This document shows positions 22,861 to 31,449 of a stretch of DNA of 32,214 nucleotides, piece by piece; position 1 is the first letter of the stretch, and every line of letters begins with the position of its first letter. The notes beneath the pieces were generated by a model. That model did not search any database. It had not been told where the DNA came from and worked only from the letters and a program-made list of their open reading frames with translations. The DNA lies in contig JADFQA010000035.1 in assembly GCA_022562055.1 (NCBI GenBank), positions 1-32,214 on the forward strand, written 5' to 3'. The DNA is from Acidobacteriota bacterium. Its GTDB lineage: Bacteria > Actinomycetota > Acidimicrobiia > Spongiisociales > UBA5794. Position numbers and translations under genes: made by a program.

Positions 22861-23706
22861 CTACTCGACCGGTCCAAGCTCGGCGGCGACCAGGTCTCGG
22901 AAACCAATCTGGAGCTGTTTTGTCAGCGGACCGTAGGCGTAGGTGGTGTCCGCAATGCGCACCACGGGAAGGATCTCTCGGATGGTCGACATGACGAAGA
23001 CTTCGTCCGCGGCTCGCAAGCGATCTTCATTGAATGTGCCTTCTACAACGGAGATCCCCAGATGGGCGGCGACCTCAACTGTCGCCGCGCGAGTGATCGA
23101 AGCGAGAATGCCATGCCTAAGTGCGGGCGTCTCGAACGCGCCGTCGGTGAACCATCCAACGGAGTATGTCGGACCCTCAAGCACATGACCGAGTCGCCCA
23201 ACGAGCAGCGCGTCACCAAACCCTAAAGCTCTTGCGTGTTGGCGGGCCGCCATGTTGGGACCGTACGACATAGTCTTCGCCCCGGTAAGTTCCGACTCGG
23301 TCCCGTCGGAATGCCACGGTGCCGGAGTGGGCCGCAAACTCGTCGAAGCCGGAATGGTCGGAAGTTCCTCCGCAAACACAATCGTTTTGGCGTTGGTGCC
23401 GAGCGAACCGAAATCTGTGCCTCCAGTAACAAACACTCGGATAACTGCGTCGCCTGCTTGACGGGCACGATCGCCAATCCAATCGATCAACGTTGCGCCG
23501 TCTACAACAGGAAGCTGCAACGACTCTGCACTCGCCAACAACCGCTCCACGTGTTGCTCGCCCCGAAAAACGCTGCCCTGGTATGACCTCATCGCCTCGA
23601 AACAACCGTACCCACGCTGGAAGCCGACATCGAACACCGACACCGCCGCTCGGTCCGGTGCGACGGGTTCACCATTGATCAGGACGTCTCCTAGCGGCGC
23701 TGCCAA
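22861..23706 (-). CDS. Class IV aminotransferase (PLP; BCAT/D-AAT/PabC superfamily)
   Basis: A 281-residue fold-type IV PLP enzyme. Family features are INGEPVAPDRAAVSVFDVGFQRGYGCFEAMR near the N-terminus, the PLP Lys in LTGAKTMSYGPNMAARQHA, the cofactor-contacting Glu in HVLEGPTYSVGWF, and RHGILASITR towards the end. Members act as branched-chain or D-amino acid aminotransferases or as aminodeoxychorismate lyase (PabC); I cannot separate these by eye. I chose TTG 23706 because a GGGGGTAGG site stands before it, it lies four bases after the nadE stop, and the fold starts about ten residues later. An upstream in-frame start at 23781 would lie inside nadE. Confidence 0.87.
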   Translation of the reverse strand: MAAPLGDVLINGEPVAPDRAAVSVFDVGFQRGYGCFEAMRSYQGSVFRGEQHVERLLASAESLQLPVVDGATLIDWIGDRARQAGDAVIRVFVTGGTDFGSLGTNAKTIVFAEELPTIPASTSLRPTPAPWHSDGTESELTGAKTMSYGPNMAARQHARALGFGDALLVGRLGHVLEGPTYSVGWFTDGAFETPALRHGILASITRAATVEVAAHLGISVVEGTFNEDRLRAADEVFVMSTIREILPVVRIADTTYAYGPLTKQLQIGFRDLVAAELGPVE

Positions 23707-23710
23707 GTGC

Positions 23711-25411
23711 CTACCCCCTAAACCGGTTGATGATCGGAAGTCGCCGATCGCGACCGAACGCTTTCTCGGTGATTCTGACACCGGGCGCGGACTGCCTACG
23801 TTTGTACTCGCTCTGATCGATCAAGGTTGTGATTTTCAATACAGTTGAGAGGTCTATCCCTAGGGCGACGATCGAATCGACCGAGGCGTCTCGTTCGACG
23901 TACTCGACGATGATCTGGTCAAGAACTGCATACTCAGGCAGTGAGTCGGAATCTTGTTGGTCGGGTCGTAGCTCGGCCGAGGGTGCCTTGTCGATGGTCG
24001 CCAGAGGAATCACCTCTCCTTGCATGTTCCGCCATTTGGCAAGCTCATACACAGTGGTCTTGAGCACGTCCTTAAGGACAGCGTAGCCCCCTGCCATGTC
24101 CCCGTACAGAGTGGCGTATCCGACCGCCATCTCAGACTTGTTACCAGTGGGGATAACGAGTCCGCCAAACTTGTTTGAGATGGCCATCAACGTCGCCCCA
24201 CGGATACGCGCTTGCAAGTTCTCCTCCGCAACGTTTTCGGAGGTGTCTGCAAACGTCGCACCCAGCGTGGTGAGGAAGGACTCGAAAGTATCGTCGATGG
24301 GTATCACGTCGCAGCGACATCCGAGACGGGACGCTAGATCGACGGAGTCGCTTACAGATCCGGGCGATGAATAGCGGGTCGGCATAGCGACCCCCCACAC
24401 TGCGTCCGGCCCAAGCGCATCCACGGCGATCGCAGCCGTAAGCGCAGAGTCGATGCCGCCGGACAAACCGATGATCACGGATGAGAACCCACTTTTGATT
24501 ACGTAGTCGTGAAGTCCGGCGACCAACGCTTTGTATATCTCGGCGGCCTCGTCTAACTCCGGCCAAATCTCCACTTTTTCCAAGCCCCTCCCACCGCGGC
24601 TCTCGTCCGTCACAAAGACGGGGGCGATCGGAACGATGTCGGTTGTCTCGATTTCGAGGTCCAAGCAGAAGAAATGCTCAACAAACTGGGGGCTCCTCGC
24701 GACGATCTCGCCGCGAGAATTGAACACCATCGAGTCACCATCAAACACAAGTTCGTCTTGCCCACCGACCATGTTGAGGTACACGATGGGTGTGGAGCTG
24801 GCGGCGGCCTGACGAGCAAGCAATTCGCGACGATCGTCTCGTTTTCCACGATGAAACGGTGACCCGTTGATGTTCACAAGGACGTCCGCTCCGGCCGCCG
24901 CTTGCATTGCCGGAGGACCATCGGCGGACCAAATGTCTTCACATATCGACACTCCGACCGTCACGCCGGCGATGGTCCACACCATGGCGGGCTGCGATCC
25001 GGTTTCGAAGTAGCGAGCCTCGTCGAACACCCCATAGTTGGGCAACAAGAGCTTGTGGTACACGCCGATGATGCGTCCACGGTGCAGTAACGCTGCGGCG
25101 TTCGCAAGACAACGCGGCTGACTGTCATCACCGGCTATCCCGTCGACTCGATCAACAAAACCGACAACCGTCAGCGTCTCCCCAGCGAACGCAGCAAGAC
25201 GGTTGAGGACCGCAAGGTTCTCATTGACGAATGATTCCTTGAGGACGAGGTCCTCGGGCGGGTACCCGGTGATAACAAGCTCGGGGAGGGCCAAGATGTC
25301 CGCATCAAGGCTCTCCGCCCTCTGCATTACATCAAGAATGCGGCGCTCGTTTGCGACAAAGTCGCCAACGGTCGGGTTGATCTGAGCACCGGCGATCCGG
25401 ATCGTCTTCAT
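23711..25411 (-). CDS. nadE: Glutamine-dependent NAD(+) synthetase
   Basis: A 566-residue two-domain enzyme that amidates nicotinic acid adenine dinucleotide to NAD+ with ATP and glutamine-derived ammonia. The N-terminal nitrilase-like glutaminase (about 1-260) has the triad Glu in LPELVITGYPPEDL, Lys in YHKLLLPNYGVFDE and Cys in VSICEDIW. The C-terminal synthetase (about 290-566) has the ATP PP-loop LSGGIDSALT, and later GNKSEMAVGY and KAPSAELRPDQQDSD. Length suits the compact bacterial glutamine-dependent form rather than the longer mycobacterial type. ATG 25411 opens the N-terminal strand directly. It heads a run of minus-strand genes behind the palindrome at 25451-25510. Confidence 0.97.
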   Translation of the reverse strand: MKTIRIAGAQINPTVGDFVANERRILDVMQRAESLDADILALPELVITGYPPEDLVLKESFVNENLAVLNRLAAFAGETLTVVGFVDRVDGIAGDDSQPRCLANAAALLHRGRIIGVYHKLLLPNYGVFDEARYFETGSQPAMVWTIAGVTVGVSICEDIWSADGPPAMQAAAGADVLVNINGSPFHRGKRDDRRELLARQAAASSTPIVYLNMVGGQDELVFDGDSMVFNSRGEIVARSPQFVEHFFCLDLEIETTDIVPIAPVFVTDESRGGRGLEKVEIWPELDEAAEIYKALVAGLHDYVIKSGFSSVIIGLSGGIDSALTAAIAVDALGPDAVWGVAMPTRYSSPGSVSDSVDLASRLGCRCDVIPIDDTFESFLTTLGATFADTSENVAEENLQARIRGATLMAISNKFGGLVIPTGNKSEMAVGYATLYGDMAGGYAVLKDVLKTTVYELAKWRNMQGEVIPLATIDKAPSAELRPDQQDSDSLPEYAVLDQIIVEYVERDASVDSIVALGIDLSTVLKITTLIDQSEYKRRQSAPGVRITEKAFGRDRRLPIINRFRG

Positions 25412-25450
25412 CGCAAAATCATACAGCCCAGCCCGCCAGCACCGACCACT

Positions 25451-25510
25451 CCAAGGACTCTTGCGCTCTCACAGCCCGGATACGGGCTGGAGTAGCGCAA
25501 GAGTCCTTGG
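25451..25510. terminator. Long two-tier hairpin after ybdK, no U-tract
   Basis: Outer arms CCAAGGACTCTTGCGCT (25451-25467) and its complement (25494-25510) are perfect over 17 bases. Inside, CAGCCCG and CGGGCTG form a second 7-bp stem with loop GATA. A 4x4 internal loop separates the tiers. The stem begins seven bases after the ybdK stop, between ybdK and nadE on the same strand. No T-run follows. The likely role is a U-less terminator or RNA-stabilising end, placed like the selD hairpin. Confidence 0.65.
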
Positions 25511-25517
25511 ACCTCTC

Positions 25518-26654
25518 CTATTTGACGTTTGCGGTTTCCTTGATGAGCCAGTCGACGACACTGACAAGGGCCTCTTCGTCGCTGGCGCCGCTGCTTGTGG
25601 CGTCTTCGAAAATTGTCAGTTGCCTGTCAGCGCTCGTTCCACGCTGGATGAGGGTCCGAACGTGGAGTATTTCGTCGACGCAGCCAAGCTCCTCAGCTCC
25701 GGGCATAACAAGTTCGATCATCTCTTCCATCAGCTGGTCGTAGGGCACTAGGGAGCTGCGGCCGAAATCGATCAGTGACTCCTGAACTCCGTACCGTTGC
25801 GCTCGCCAGGTGTTCTCGCTCAGCAGCATTCGCGAGTACAAACGCCAGCGTTGGTTGTGAACACGCAGCTCATAGAGCATGAACAGGAGCGACTGGTACA
25901 TCGCGGCGACCGCCATTGCGTCATCGATCGTTGTACAGACATCGGTTGCTCGCATTTCGATTGTTGGATACCGGGCGGAAGGTCGGAGATCCCACCAAAG
26001 TTTGGTGGCATCCTCGATCACTCCGGCGTCGACCAGCACATCGACATGACGTTCGTAGTCAGCCCACGACCCAAATTCGTCCGGAATACCGGTGCGCGGC
26101 ACCGCACGAAACACCGAAGTTCGGTAGCTCTTCAAACCGGTATCGTTCCCTTGCCAGAATGGTGAAGAGGTAGACATTGCGAGAAGATGCGGCAAGAAGT
26201 AGAGCACCTGGTTCATCAAATCGATGCGTAGATTCTTATCCTCGATGCCGACATGGACGTGCATCCCGCATATCAGTAGCCGGCGGATCACCCCACCCAA
26301 CGCCTTGGCGAGCACGTTGTAGCGCTCCTGGTCAGTGTGCATCTGCTCGCCCCAAATGGCGAAGGGGTGTGTTGAGGCGGCGATAGGAGCAAGCCCGTAC
26401 TCGGATGAGACCTCAACTATGGCCGAGCGAAGTCTTGCCAGATCTCGACGGACCTCGGAGATCGATGTGCACACCCTCGTCCCGACTTCGATCTGTGATC
26501 TCAGAAACTCTGGTCTCACTTGACCGCCGAGGATCTCCTCGCACGCAACCAGCAACCCCTCCGGCAGGTCCCGTACCAAGTTGCGCGTCTCCAGGTCGAC
26601 AATGAGGTACTCCTCTTCGACCCCCACGGTGAAAGTGGGGCGGGTCGTCGTCAC
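25518..26654 (-). CDS. Carboxylate-amine ligase, YbdK/GCS2 family
   Basis: A 378-residue member of the glutamate-cysteine ligase type 2 family. It opens with FTVGVEEEYLIVD (the conserved Glu-rich strand), then RSQIEVGTRVC, HPFAIWGEQMHTDQERY, ICGMHVHVGIED and LWWDLRPSARYPTIEMRATDVC. YbdK proteins have weak gamma-glutamylcysteine ligase activity in vitro, and their real substrates are generally unknown. I chose GTG 26654 because GGAGG stands at ideal spacing before it; a TTG at 26666 would add four residues. The gene is followed by a long hairpin and then nadE, and tyrA ends 120 bases upstream. Confidence 0.93.
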   Translation of the reverse strand: MTTTRPTFTVGVEEEYLIVDLETRNLVRDLPEGLLVACEEILGGQVRPEFLRSQIEVGTRVCTSISEVRRDLARLRSAIVEVSSEYGLAPIAASTHPFAIWGEQMHTDQERYNVLAKALGGVIRRLLICGMHVHVGIEDKNLRIDLMNQVLYFLPHLLAMSTSSPFWQGNDTGLKSYRTSVFRAVPRTGIPDEFGSWADYERHVDVLVDAGVIEDATKLWWDLRPSARYPTIEMRATDVCTTIDDAMAVAAMYQSLLFMLYELRVHNQRWRLYSRMLLSENTWRAQRYGVQESLIDFGRSSLVPYDQLMEEMIELVMPGAEELGCVDEILHVRTLIQRGTSADRQLTIFEDATSSGASDEEALVSVVDWLIKETANVK

Positions 26655-26776
26655 CGTGTCCTCCAATCCTCTTCTCAGTCTCCAACATACAGAGTCACAA
26701 GAAACAACGCTGTATCGTGCGAATCCGAAGGACCCATAGTCGAGCAGAAGCAGCGGGCCGAATCCCAGGGATCGTT

Positions 26777-27802
26777 CTAGTCGACCAGGTACAGACCCTC
26801 AGCCACCAACGCCTCGGTCATAACTGCGGCGTCGTCGACGTTCACCGACACCGTCAAGATGCCACCGCCGCCGTATGGGGCGTGGCGCATCTGGATATCA
26901 CGTATGTCGGCGGAAGATCTCTGGAACGCCTGACCGACCCGAGCTAGCTCGCCGGGACGATCAGCCAGGGCGACCCTAATCGCGGCGACCGGAGCACCAA
27001 GCTTCCGCCGCGATTGCTGGGCCTGTGACAACCGATCCGAGATCGCATCAACATCCCCCGTCACAATGATGTCGAGCAACTCGTCGAGCCGGTCTCGAAA
27101 TGCACTGACCGTCTGCACCAAGACATCCGAGTTAGCTGCAAGAACTTCCTTCCAGAACTCAGGTGAAGATCCGGCAACTCGTGTCAGATCGCGGAAGGAA
27201 CCGGCTGCAAGGCCGAGCGACAGCTCGTCGCCCGCGACCATGTCCATCAGTGCGGAGGCGATCACGTGAGGTAAGTGAGACACGGTCCCCACTGCCCTGT
27301 CGTGATCGGCGGCAGTCATCGACACGACGCGCGCTCCAACCGCTTCGACCAAGGCACCAACCTCAGCAAGGTCATCCGACGACGCACCGTCTGTTGTGAC
27401 GACCCAGGCCGCGCCACGAAACAGCGCGGGTGTCGCGGCGTCCGGTCCCGAAACCTCACGGCCGGCCATTGGGTGAGATCCGACAAATCGGGCAAGCGTC
27501 GAGGCGGCGAGTATCGGAGCCTTTACCGAAGCGACATCCATTACGAGCACGTCGGTGGTGAGGTCGCGTACGAGTTCCTGGATCGCGTGCGGAGGGGCAG
27601 CAAGAACAAGGATCGATGGGTTTGCGTCGGCGACACTCTGCGGACTGGTAGCGACGTCATCGATGGCTCCGCAGATCCGGGCAGTTGCAAGCGCATCGGC
27701 GTCTGGGTCCCAGCCAGTTCTCTTCCAGCCGACCTGCCCGAGGGCAAGCCCGATGGATGCGCCGATCAAGCCGGTGCCGACGATTCCGACATGCGACGCC
27801 AT
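26777..27802 (-). CDS. tyrA: Prephenate dehydrogenase with C-terminal ACT-like domain
   Basis: A 341-residue TyrA that oxidatively decarboxylates prephenate (or arogenate) on the route to tyrosine. The Rossmann start is VGIVGTGLIGASIGLAL. The family active-site segment GSHPMAGREVSGPDAA carries the conserved His, and HDRAVGTVSHLPHVIASAL gives the second. The C-terminal 70 residues (VAAIRVALADRPGELARVGQAF) are an ACT-type regulatory fold, probably for tyrosine feedback. ATG 27802 stands three bases after the aroF stop, so aroF and tyrA form one operon. This pairs the first committed step of the shikimate pathway with the tyrosine branch. Confidence 0.95.
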   Translation of the reverse strand: MASHVGIVGTGLIGASIGLALGQVGWKRTGWDPDADALATARICGAIDDVATSPQSVADANPSILVLAAPPHAIQELVRDLTTDVLVMDVASVKAPILAASTLARFVGSHPMAGREVSGPDAATPALFRGAAWVVTTDGASSDDLAEVGALVEAVGARVVSMTAADHDRAVGTVSHLPHVIASALMDMVAGDELSLGLAAGSFRDLTRVAGSSPEFWKEVLAANSDVLVQTVSAFRDRLDELLDIIVTGDVDAISDRLSQAQQSRRKLGAPVAAIRVALADRPGELARVGQAFQRSSADIRDIQMRHAPYGGGGILTVSVNVDDAAVMTEALVAEGLYLVD

Positions 27803-27805
27803 TGG

Positions 27806-28852
27806 CTACAACTTCAAGCCCATGACGTCCGCAAGTGCTCGGACGTCATCCATAAGTGCGGCGAACTCGTCAGGGAGCAGGGCTTGCGCCCCGTCAACAA
27901 GGGCAGTTTCAGGATGCGGATGAACGTCGATCATTGCGCCGTGCGCCCGCGCCGCAACCGCAACGCGGGTCAACGGCGCAACGAGTTCTCGCTGGCCGCC
28001 GGAATGCGAAGGGTCGACGATGATGGGAAGGTGCGAAAGAAGGCCGACAACCGGCACAGCAGAAATGTCGAGTGTGTTACGCGTCGCAGTTTCGAATGTT
28101 CTGATGCCCCGTTCGCACAAGATGATGTTGTGGTTGCCCTCTTTGTAGATGTATTCAGCAGCGTTGAGCCACTCTTCGATGGTCGCGGTGAAACCCCGTT
28201 TGAGCAACACGGGTTTTGACTGCTTGCCCAACTCAGCGAGCAGCGTGTAGTTCGCCATATTGCGCGTGCCTACACGAATCAAGTCGGCGTACGAGGCAAC
28301 CAGGCTGACGTCGCGCGGGTCGACAACCTCGGCAACGAACGGCATGCCGAACTCATCGCGTGCCTCCGCGAGCATCTCAAGGCCTTTCTCGCCGAGACCC
28401 TGAAAGCTGTATGGGGAAGTGCGCGGCTTAAAAGCATCGCCACGCAGAATCCGAGCACCGGCCTTATGGACGGCCTCAGCGGATGCGAACAACTGGTCGT
28501 GCGTCTCGACGGCGCAGGGACCGGCGATCATTGCAAAGTGGTCCCCACCCACCGGCACGTCACCTACATACACAATCGTGTCTTCACGTTGGAAGTCGCG
28601 GCTCACAAACTTGAACGGTTTTAGGACCGGCACCGCACTCTCGACCCCACCCATGGCCTCCCAAGGAAGGTTGTTTAACGCGTCCCCGTCGCCCAACGCG
28701 CCAATGACAGTGCGATCGCTTCCAGCAGACACATGGGCCTCGGCACCGACCGCTTGGAGACGTTCAATAATCCGACGCGTATCTTCCTCCGTCGCGTCTC
28801 TCCCCATCACAATGATTATTGAACCATCACCCCGTCTGTTGTCCGTTGTCAC
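27806..28852 (-). CDS. aroF: 3-deoxy-7-phosphoheptulonate (DAHP) synthase, type I-beta with N-terminal ferredoxin-like domain
   Basis: A 348-residue DAHP synthase joining phosphoenolpyruvate and erythrose 4-phosphate, the entry step of the shikimate pathway. The N-terminal ferredoxin-like domain (about 10-60) ends with RTVIGALGD, as in Thermotoga DAHP synthase, where it binds tyrosine. The barrel keeps AGPCAVE (metal Cys at about 113), LRGDAFKPRTSPYSFQGLG, LLKRG, CERGIRTFE and DPSHSGG (metal His). The metal Glu site reads DVHPHP, a conservative Asp, followed by LVDG. I chose GTG 28852 because GAGG lies just before it and the domain starts about ten residues later; ATG 28894 is possible. It is divergent from the SDR gene and upstream of tyrA. 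Confidence 0.94.
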   Translation of the reverse strand: MTTDNRRGDGSIIIVMGRDATEEDTRRIIERLQAVGAEAHVSAGSDRTVIGALGDGDALNNLPWEAMGGVESAVPVLKPFKFVSRDFQREDTIVYVGDVPVGGDHFAMIAGPCAVETHDQLFASAEAVHKAGARILRGDAFKPRTSPYSFQGLGEKGLEMLAEARDEFGMPFVAEVVDPRDVSLVASYADLIRVGTRNMANYTLLAELGKQSKPVLLKRGFTATIEEWLNAAEYIYKEGNHNIILCERGIRTFETATRNTLDISAVPVVGLLSHLPIIVDPSHSGGQRELVAPLTRVAVAARAHGAMIDVHPHPETALVDGAQALLPDEFAALMDDVRALADVMGLKL

Positions 28853-28943
28853 ATCGCCTCGTTTTCCAAGTGCGGCAATAGTAGTGGGTGTCATGCTGAC
28901 CGGACCGCTGGTCTGCATCGCTACGCCAGTAGGCTGGCTGACC

Positions 28944-29864
28944 ATGAGTCGAATTGTCGTCAGTGGTGCCACATCGTGGATCGGGCGACAGCTCGCGACC
29001 CGACTGAGAGACGAAGCAACAGAGCTTCTCCTGGTCGATGACCCGGCGGTGATCACTGACGAGCACACCGATATTTTTCCGGCGCTCCTGGACGACGCGG
29101 CGTCGGCGTATCGGCTCATCGACTACCGCCCTGATGTGATCATTCATCTCCAGGCCATCGACCGTGCCAGGACCCTCGGGTCAGACCGGGCTCGAGAGGC
29201 GACCGTTATCGGCGCGCAGGGTGTGTTCGGCGCCATTTCGCGCATGGGCCACGAGGTAACGGTTGTCGTCAAGTCAGACGTTGCGGTCTATGGCGCCGGC
29301 CCCCGAAACCCTTCCGTATTTCTCGAGTCAACAACGCCTCGCGCCCGAAGGAGCTCTTACGGACGCGACCTTGCGTCTGCCGAACGGTACGCAACAGAAG
29401 CGCTAGATGGCCGGAACAACATTTCGCTGATGATGTTGCGCTTCGCCAAAATCGTCGGACCGGGCGTGGACAACCCCCTGAGCCGCTACTTCTCCCTGCC
29501 TGTGTTACCAACAAGGCTCGGATACGACCCTCGCGTCCAGCTGCTACACGAAGAGGACGCCGTCGACGCGCTATTGCACTGCGTCCGCAACCCCAAGGCC
29601 GGCACCTTCAACATCGCGTCATCCGGGGTCCGCTATCTCGGCCGTATCGCCAGAAGCACGAAGCGCCACGCCCAACCGTTCCCCGAACGGATACTCCGAC
29701 AGGTCCTCAAACGCGCCGGTACACCACTGCCGTCACATCTCATTGCCTACCTCACCTACGGACTTGTGATGGACACCACTGCAATGCGCGACGTCCTTGG
29801 GTTTGAACCGAACCACACGATCGAAGACGCGATCGCCTCTATTGCTGTTCGGACCGCAACGTGA
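28944..29864 (+). CDS. NAD-dependent epimerase/dehydratase-like SDR protein
   Basis: A 306-residue extended short-chain dehydrogenase. The nucleotide-binding loop is VVSGATSWIGRQLATRL (G-x2-x-x-G type), followed by RPDVIIHLQAID. The catalytic Tyr region reads SSYGRDLASAE, so the usual Y-x3-K has Leu instead of Lys, and reductase activity is doubtful. The later MMLRFAKIVGPG and LHEEDAVDAL match epimerase-family lids. Similar genes stand next to lysophospholipid acyltransferases in actinobacteria, as here: the TGA overlaps the GTG start of the acyltransferase (GTGA). A role in lipid or envelope metabolism is inference. ATG 28944 has an AGG-containing weak binding site. Confidence 0.84.
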   Translation: MSRIVVSGATSWIGRQLATRLRDEATELLLVDDPAVITDEHTDIFPALLDDAASAYRLIDYRPDVIIHLQAIDRARTLGSDRAREATVIGAQGVFGAISRMGHEVTVVVKSDVAVYGAGPRNPSVFLESTTPRARRSSYGRDLASAERYATEALDGRNNISLMMLRFAKIVGPGVDNPLSRYFSLPVLPTRLGYDPRVQLLHEEDAVDALLHCVRNPKAGTFNIASSGVRYLGRIARSTKRHAQPFPERILRQVLKRAGTPLPSHLIAYLTYGLVMDTTAMRDVLGFEPNHTIEDAIASIAVRTAT

Positions 29865-31033
29865 GCAAGACAAAAGCTGAGCTTCTTGTAGTGGCGAAGG
29901 ACAGAAATGTCCGCGGTCGGTCAAGAATGACCAAGGCCGAACTCGTTGCAGCCCTTGCTGACACTGAACCGGCAACTGCCCCTAGTGGACGCAAGTCGGC
30001 ACTAGCGAACCGTACGTCCGATGACCGCAAGGTGGCACGGGCGCGCCGCGCCGCGACAGCTTCACGGATGGCCGCGTTTGTCGATCAGAGCAAACAATGC
30101 CGCGAGAAACGAACGCACTTCGGCCCTTGCGGTCTGCCGGTCGCCACCGGACGGGAGGTTTGTGTGCTCCACGGCGGTGCCGACATATTTGATCTCGCCA
30201 TCCCAGTCACCGGGCATCTCGGGTTCGACACCTGGCCGACGCTGCTGCGTCATCTCATGATTGCTGACTACGAGACCGACGCGATCGGACTTGATCCGAT
30301 CATCGTTGAAGCCGTGCAGCATATCGTGAACTGGTTGTACTTTGACTACTTCCGCGTCGAGGTCGAAGGCATTGAAAACGTTCCCATGTCGGGAGGAGCG
30401 ATGCTCGCCGCCAACCATGGCGGTGCCGCGCTGCCGTATGACGCTGCAATGTTGTCGCTCGCGGTTGCGAACGATGCCCCTCTTCCACGTCGGGTGCGCG
30501 TGATCGGAACAGAGATTTTCAACATGTTGCCAACGGTCTCGCATCTCTACCGAAAGGCCGGCGCGGCTTTCGCATCGCGAGCCGACACAGAGCATCTCCT
30601 CTCGAATGGGAGGCTTGTCGGTGTGTTCCCGGAGGGTGCGCACGCATTCCAGAAGCCCGTGTCGGAGGCTTACCAATTGCGCCGGTTTGGGCGCGGCGGA
30701 TTTGTAACGGTCGCAGAACGGATCGGAGTACCGATCGTCCCGGTCGCGATCGTCGGGAGCGACGAGGTCCATCCCGCGGTGACTTCGTCATCGCTGCTCG
30801 CAAAGGCTGTTCAGCTCATCTTTCCCGAACAGCGACTGGACAGGCTGGCCATATTCCTCAATCCGATACCGCTACCGGTGCGTTGGCGGATCAGATTTCT
30901 TGAACCGCTTGAACCGAACGATCCCGGAGTCGACCCTGACCCGCTCACCGTCCTCGAACGCGCCGACCAGGTTCGTGTCCGGGTTCAGGAAGCACTCAAC
31001 GAGATGCTCGCCGCAAGAACCAGTGTGTTTTAG
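29861..31033 (+). CDS. Lysophospholipid acyltransferase (PlsC-like) with N-terminal SAP/Rho-N-like and Cys/HGG segments
   Basis: A 390-residue protein. The acyltransferase domain (about 155-380) shows NHGGAALPYDAAML, VFPEGAHAFQKP, RFGRGGFVTVAERIGVPIVPVAIVGSDEVHP, matching actinobacterial lysophospholipid acyltransferases that acylate membrane lipid precursors. The catalytic His and Asp are H186 and D194, seven residues apart instead of the usual four. The first 35 residues (KAELLVVAKDRNVRGRSRMTKAELVAALAD) look like a Rho-N/SAP helix pair. Residues 80-106 carry C80-x9-C90-x10-C101-x2-H104-GG, a possible zinc-binding knuckle seen in diverse proteins ending in HGG. GTG 29861 overlaps the SDR stop. 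This N-terminal head is unusual for the enzyme. Confidence 0.87.
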   Translation: MSKTKAELLVVAKDRNVRGRSRMTKAELVAALADTEPATAPSGRKSALANRTSDDRKVARARRAATASRMAAFVDQSKQCREKRTHFGPCGLPVATGREVCVLHGGADIFDLAIPVTGHLGFDTWPTLLRHLMIADYETDAIGLDPIIVEAVQHIVNWLYFDYFRVEVEGIENVPMSGGAMLAANHGGAALPYDAAMLSLAVANDAPLPRRVRVIGTEIFNMLPTVSHLYRKAGAAFASRADTEHLLSNGRLVGVFPEGAHAFQKPVSEAYQLRRFGRGGFVTVAERIGVPIVPVAIVGSDEVHPAVTSSSLLAKAVQLIFPEQRLDRLAIFLNPIPLPVRWRIRFLEPLEPNDPGVDPDPLTVLERADQVRVRVQEALNEMLAARTSVF

Positions 31034-31057
31034 GGAACGACGCGGAAAACTCTCTGC

Positions 31058-31084
31058 TTGCAAAAGTTAGCACTTTGCTATATT
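31058..31084 (+). promoter_or_regulatory. Promoter with embedded operator-like palindrome before the XRE gene
   Basis: TTGCAA (31058-31063) and TATATT (31079-31084) flank a 15-base spacer. Between and overlapping them, GCAAAAGT (31060-31067) and ACTTTGC (31072-31078) form a palindrome with one extra A around TAGC. The position would block RNA polymerase, so autoregulation by the following XRE protein is a natural guess. The expected transcript start is only a few bases before ATG 31096, giving a nearly leaderless mRNA. Confidence 0.55.
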
Positions 31085-31095
31085 CTGCGTGCAAC

Positions 31096-31449
31096 ATGAA
31101 ACGTCCAGTTCCCGACCTCGGCAAGTTCATTCGCGAGCAGCGAGAGCGCAGCGCTATGTCGCTTCGCAAACTTGCAGACGTCGCTGGGATCTCAAACCCA
31201 TACCTCAGCCAGATCGAACGCGGAATTCGAAAGCCGTCAGCGAAGATTCTCAAGTCGCTGGCGGGGGCGCTGTCCATCAGCGCCGAGTCAATGTACGAAC
31301 GCGCAGGTCTTCTTGAGGGAGTGGATCGACCAATCGTGGTCGACGCGATAGACGCGGACCGAAGTCTCAACGAGGGACAGAAACAGGCGCTCATGAGGAT
31401 TTACAAAAGTTTTGTCCAAGAAAACAACTACCAGGAGGAATCAACATGA
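31096..31449 (+). CDS. XRE-family helix-turn-helix regulator
   Basis: A 117-residue DNA-binding protein. The Cro/CI-type helix-turn-helix occupies about residues 8-65 (LGKFIREQRERSAMSLRKLADVAGISNPYLSQIERGIRKPS), followed by a helical C-terminal half. In mycobacteria a similar XRE gene (Rv0474) lies immediately before hbhA (Rv0475); here the next gene is an HbhA-like protein whose ATG overlaps this stop (ATGA), so the pairing is conserved. ATG 31096 is chosen over 31075 because the latter lies inside the predicted -10 box. The likely role is control of its own operon. Confidence 0.9.
   Translation: MKRPVPDLGKFIREQRERSAMSLRKLADVAGISNPYLSQIERGIRKPSAKILKSLAGALSISAESMYERAGLLEGVDRPIVVDAIDADRSLNEGQKQALMRIYKSFVQENNYQEEST

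Noticed and set aside
31064-31078. CIRCE (HrcA) element before the XRE gene
   Set aside because: TTAGCACTT matches one CIRCE arm only; the second arm at nine-base spacing is missing.
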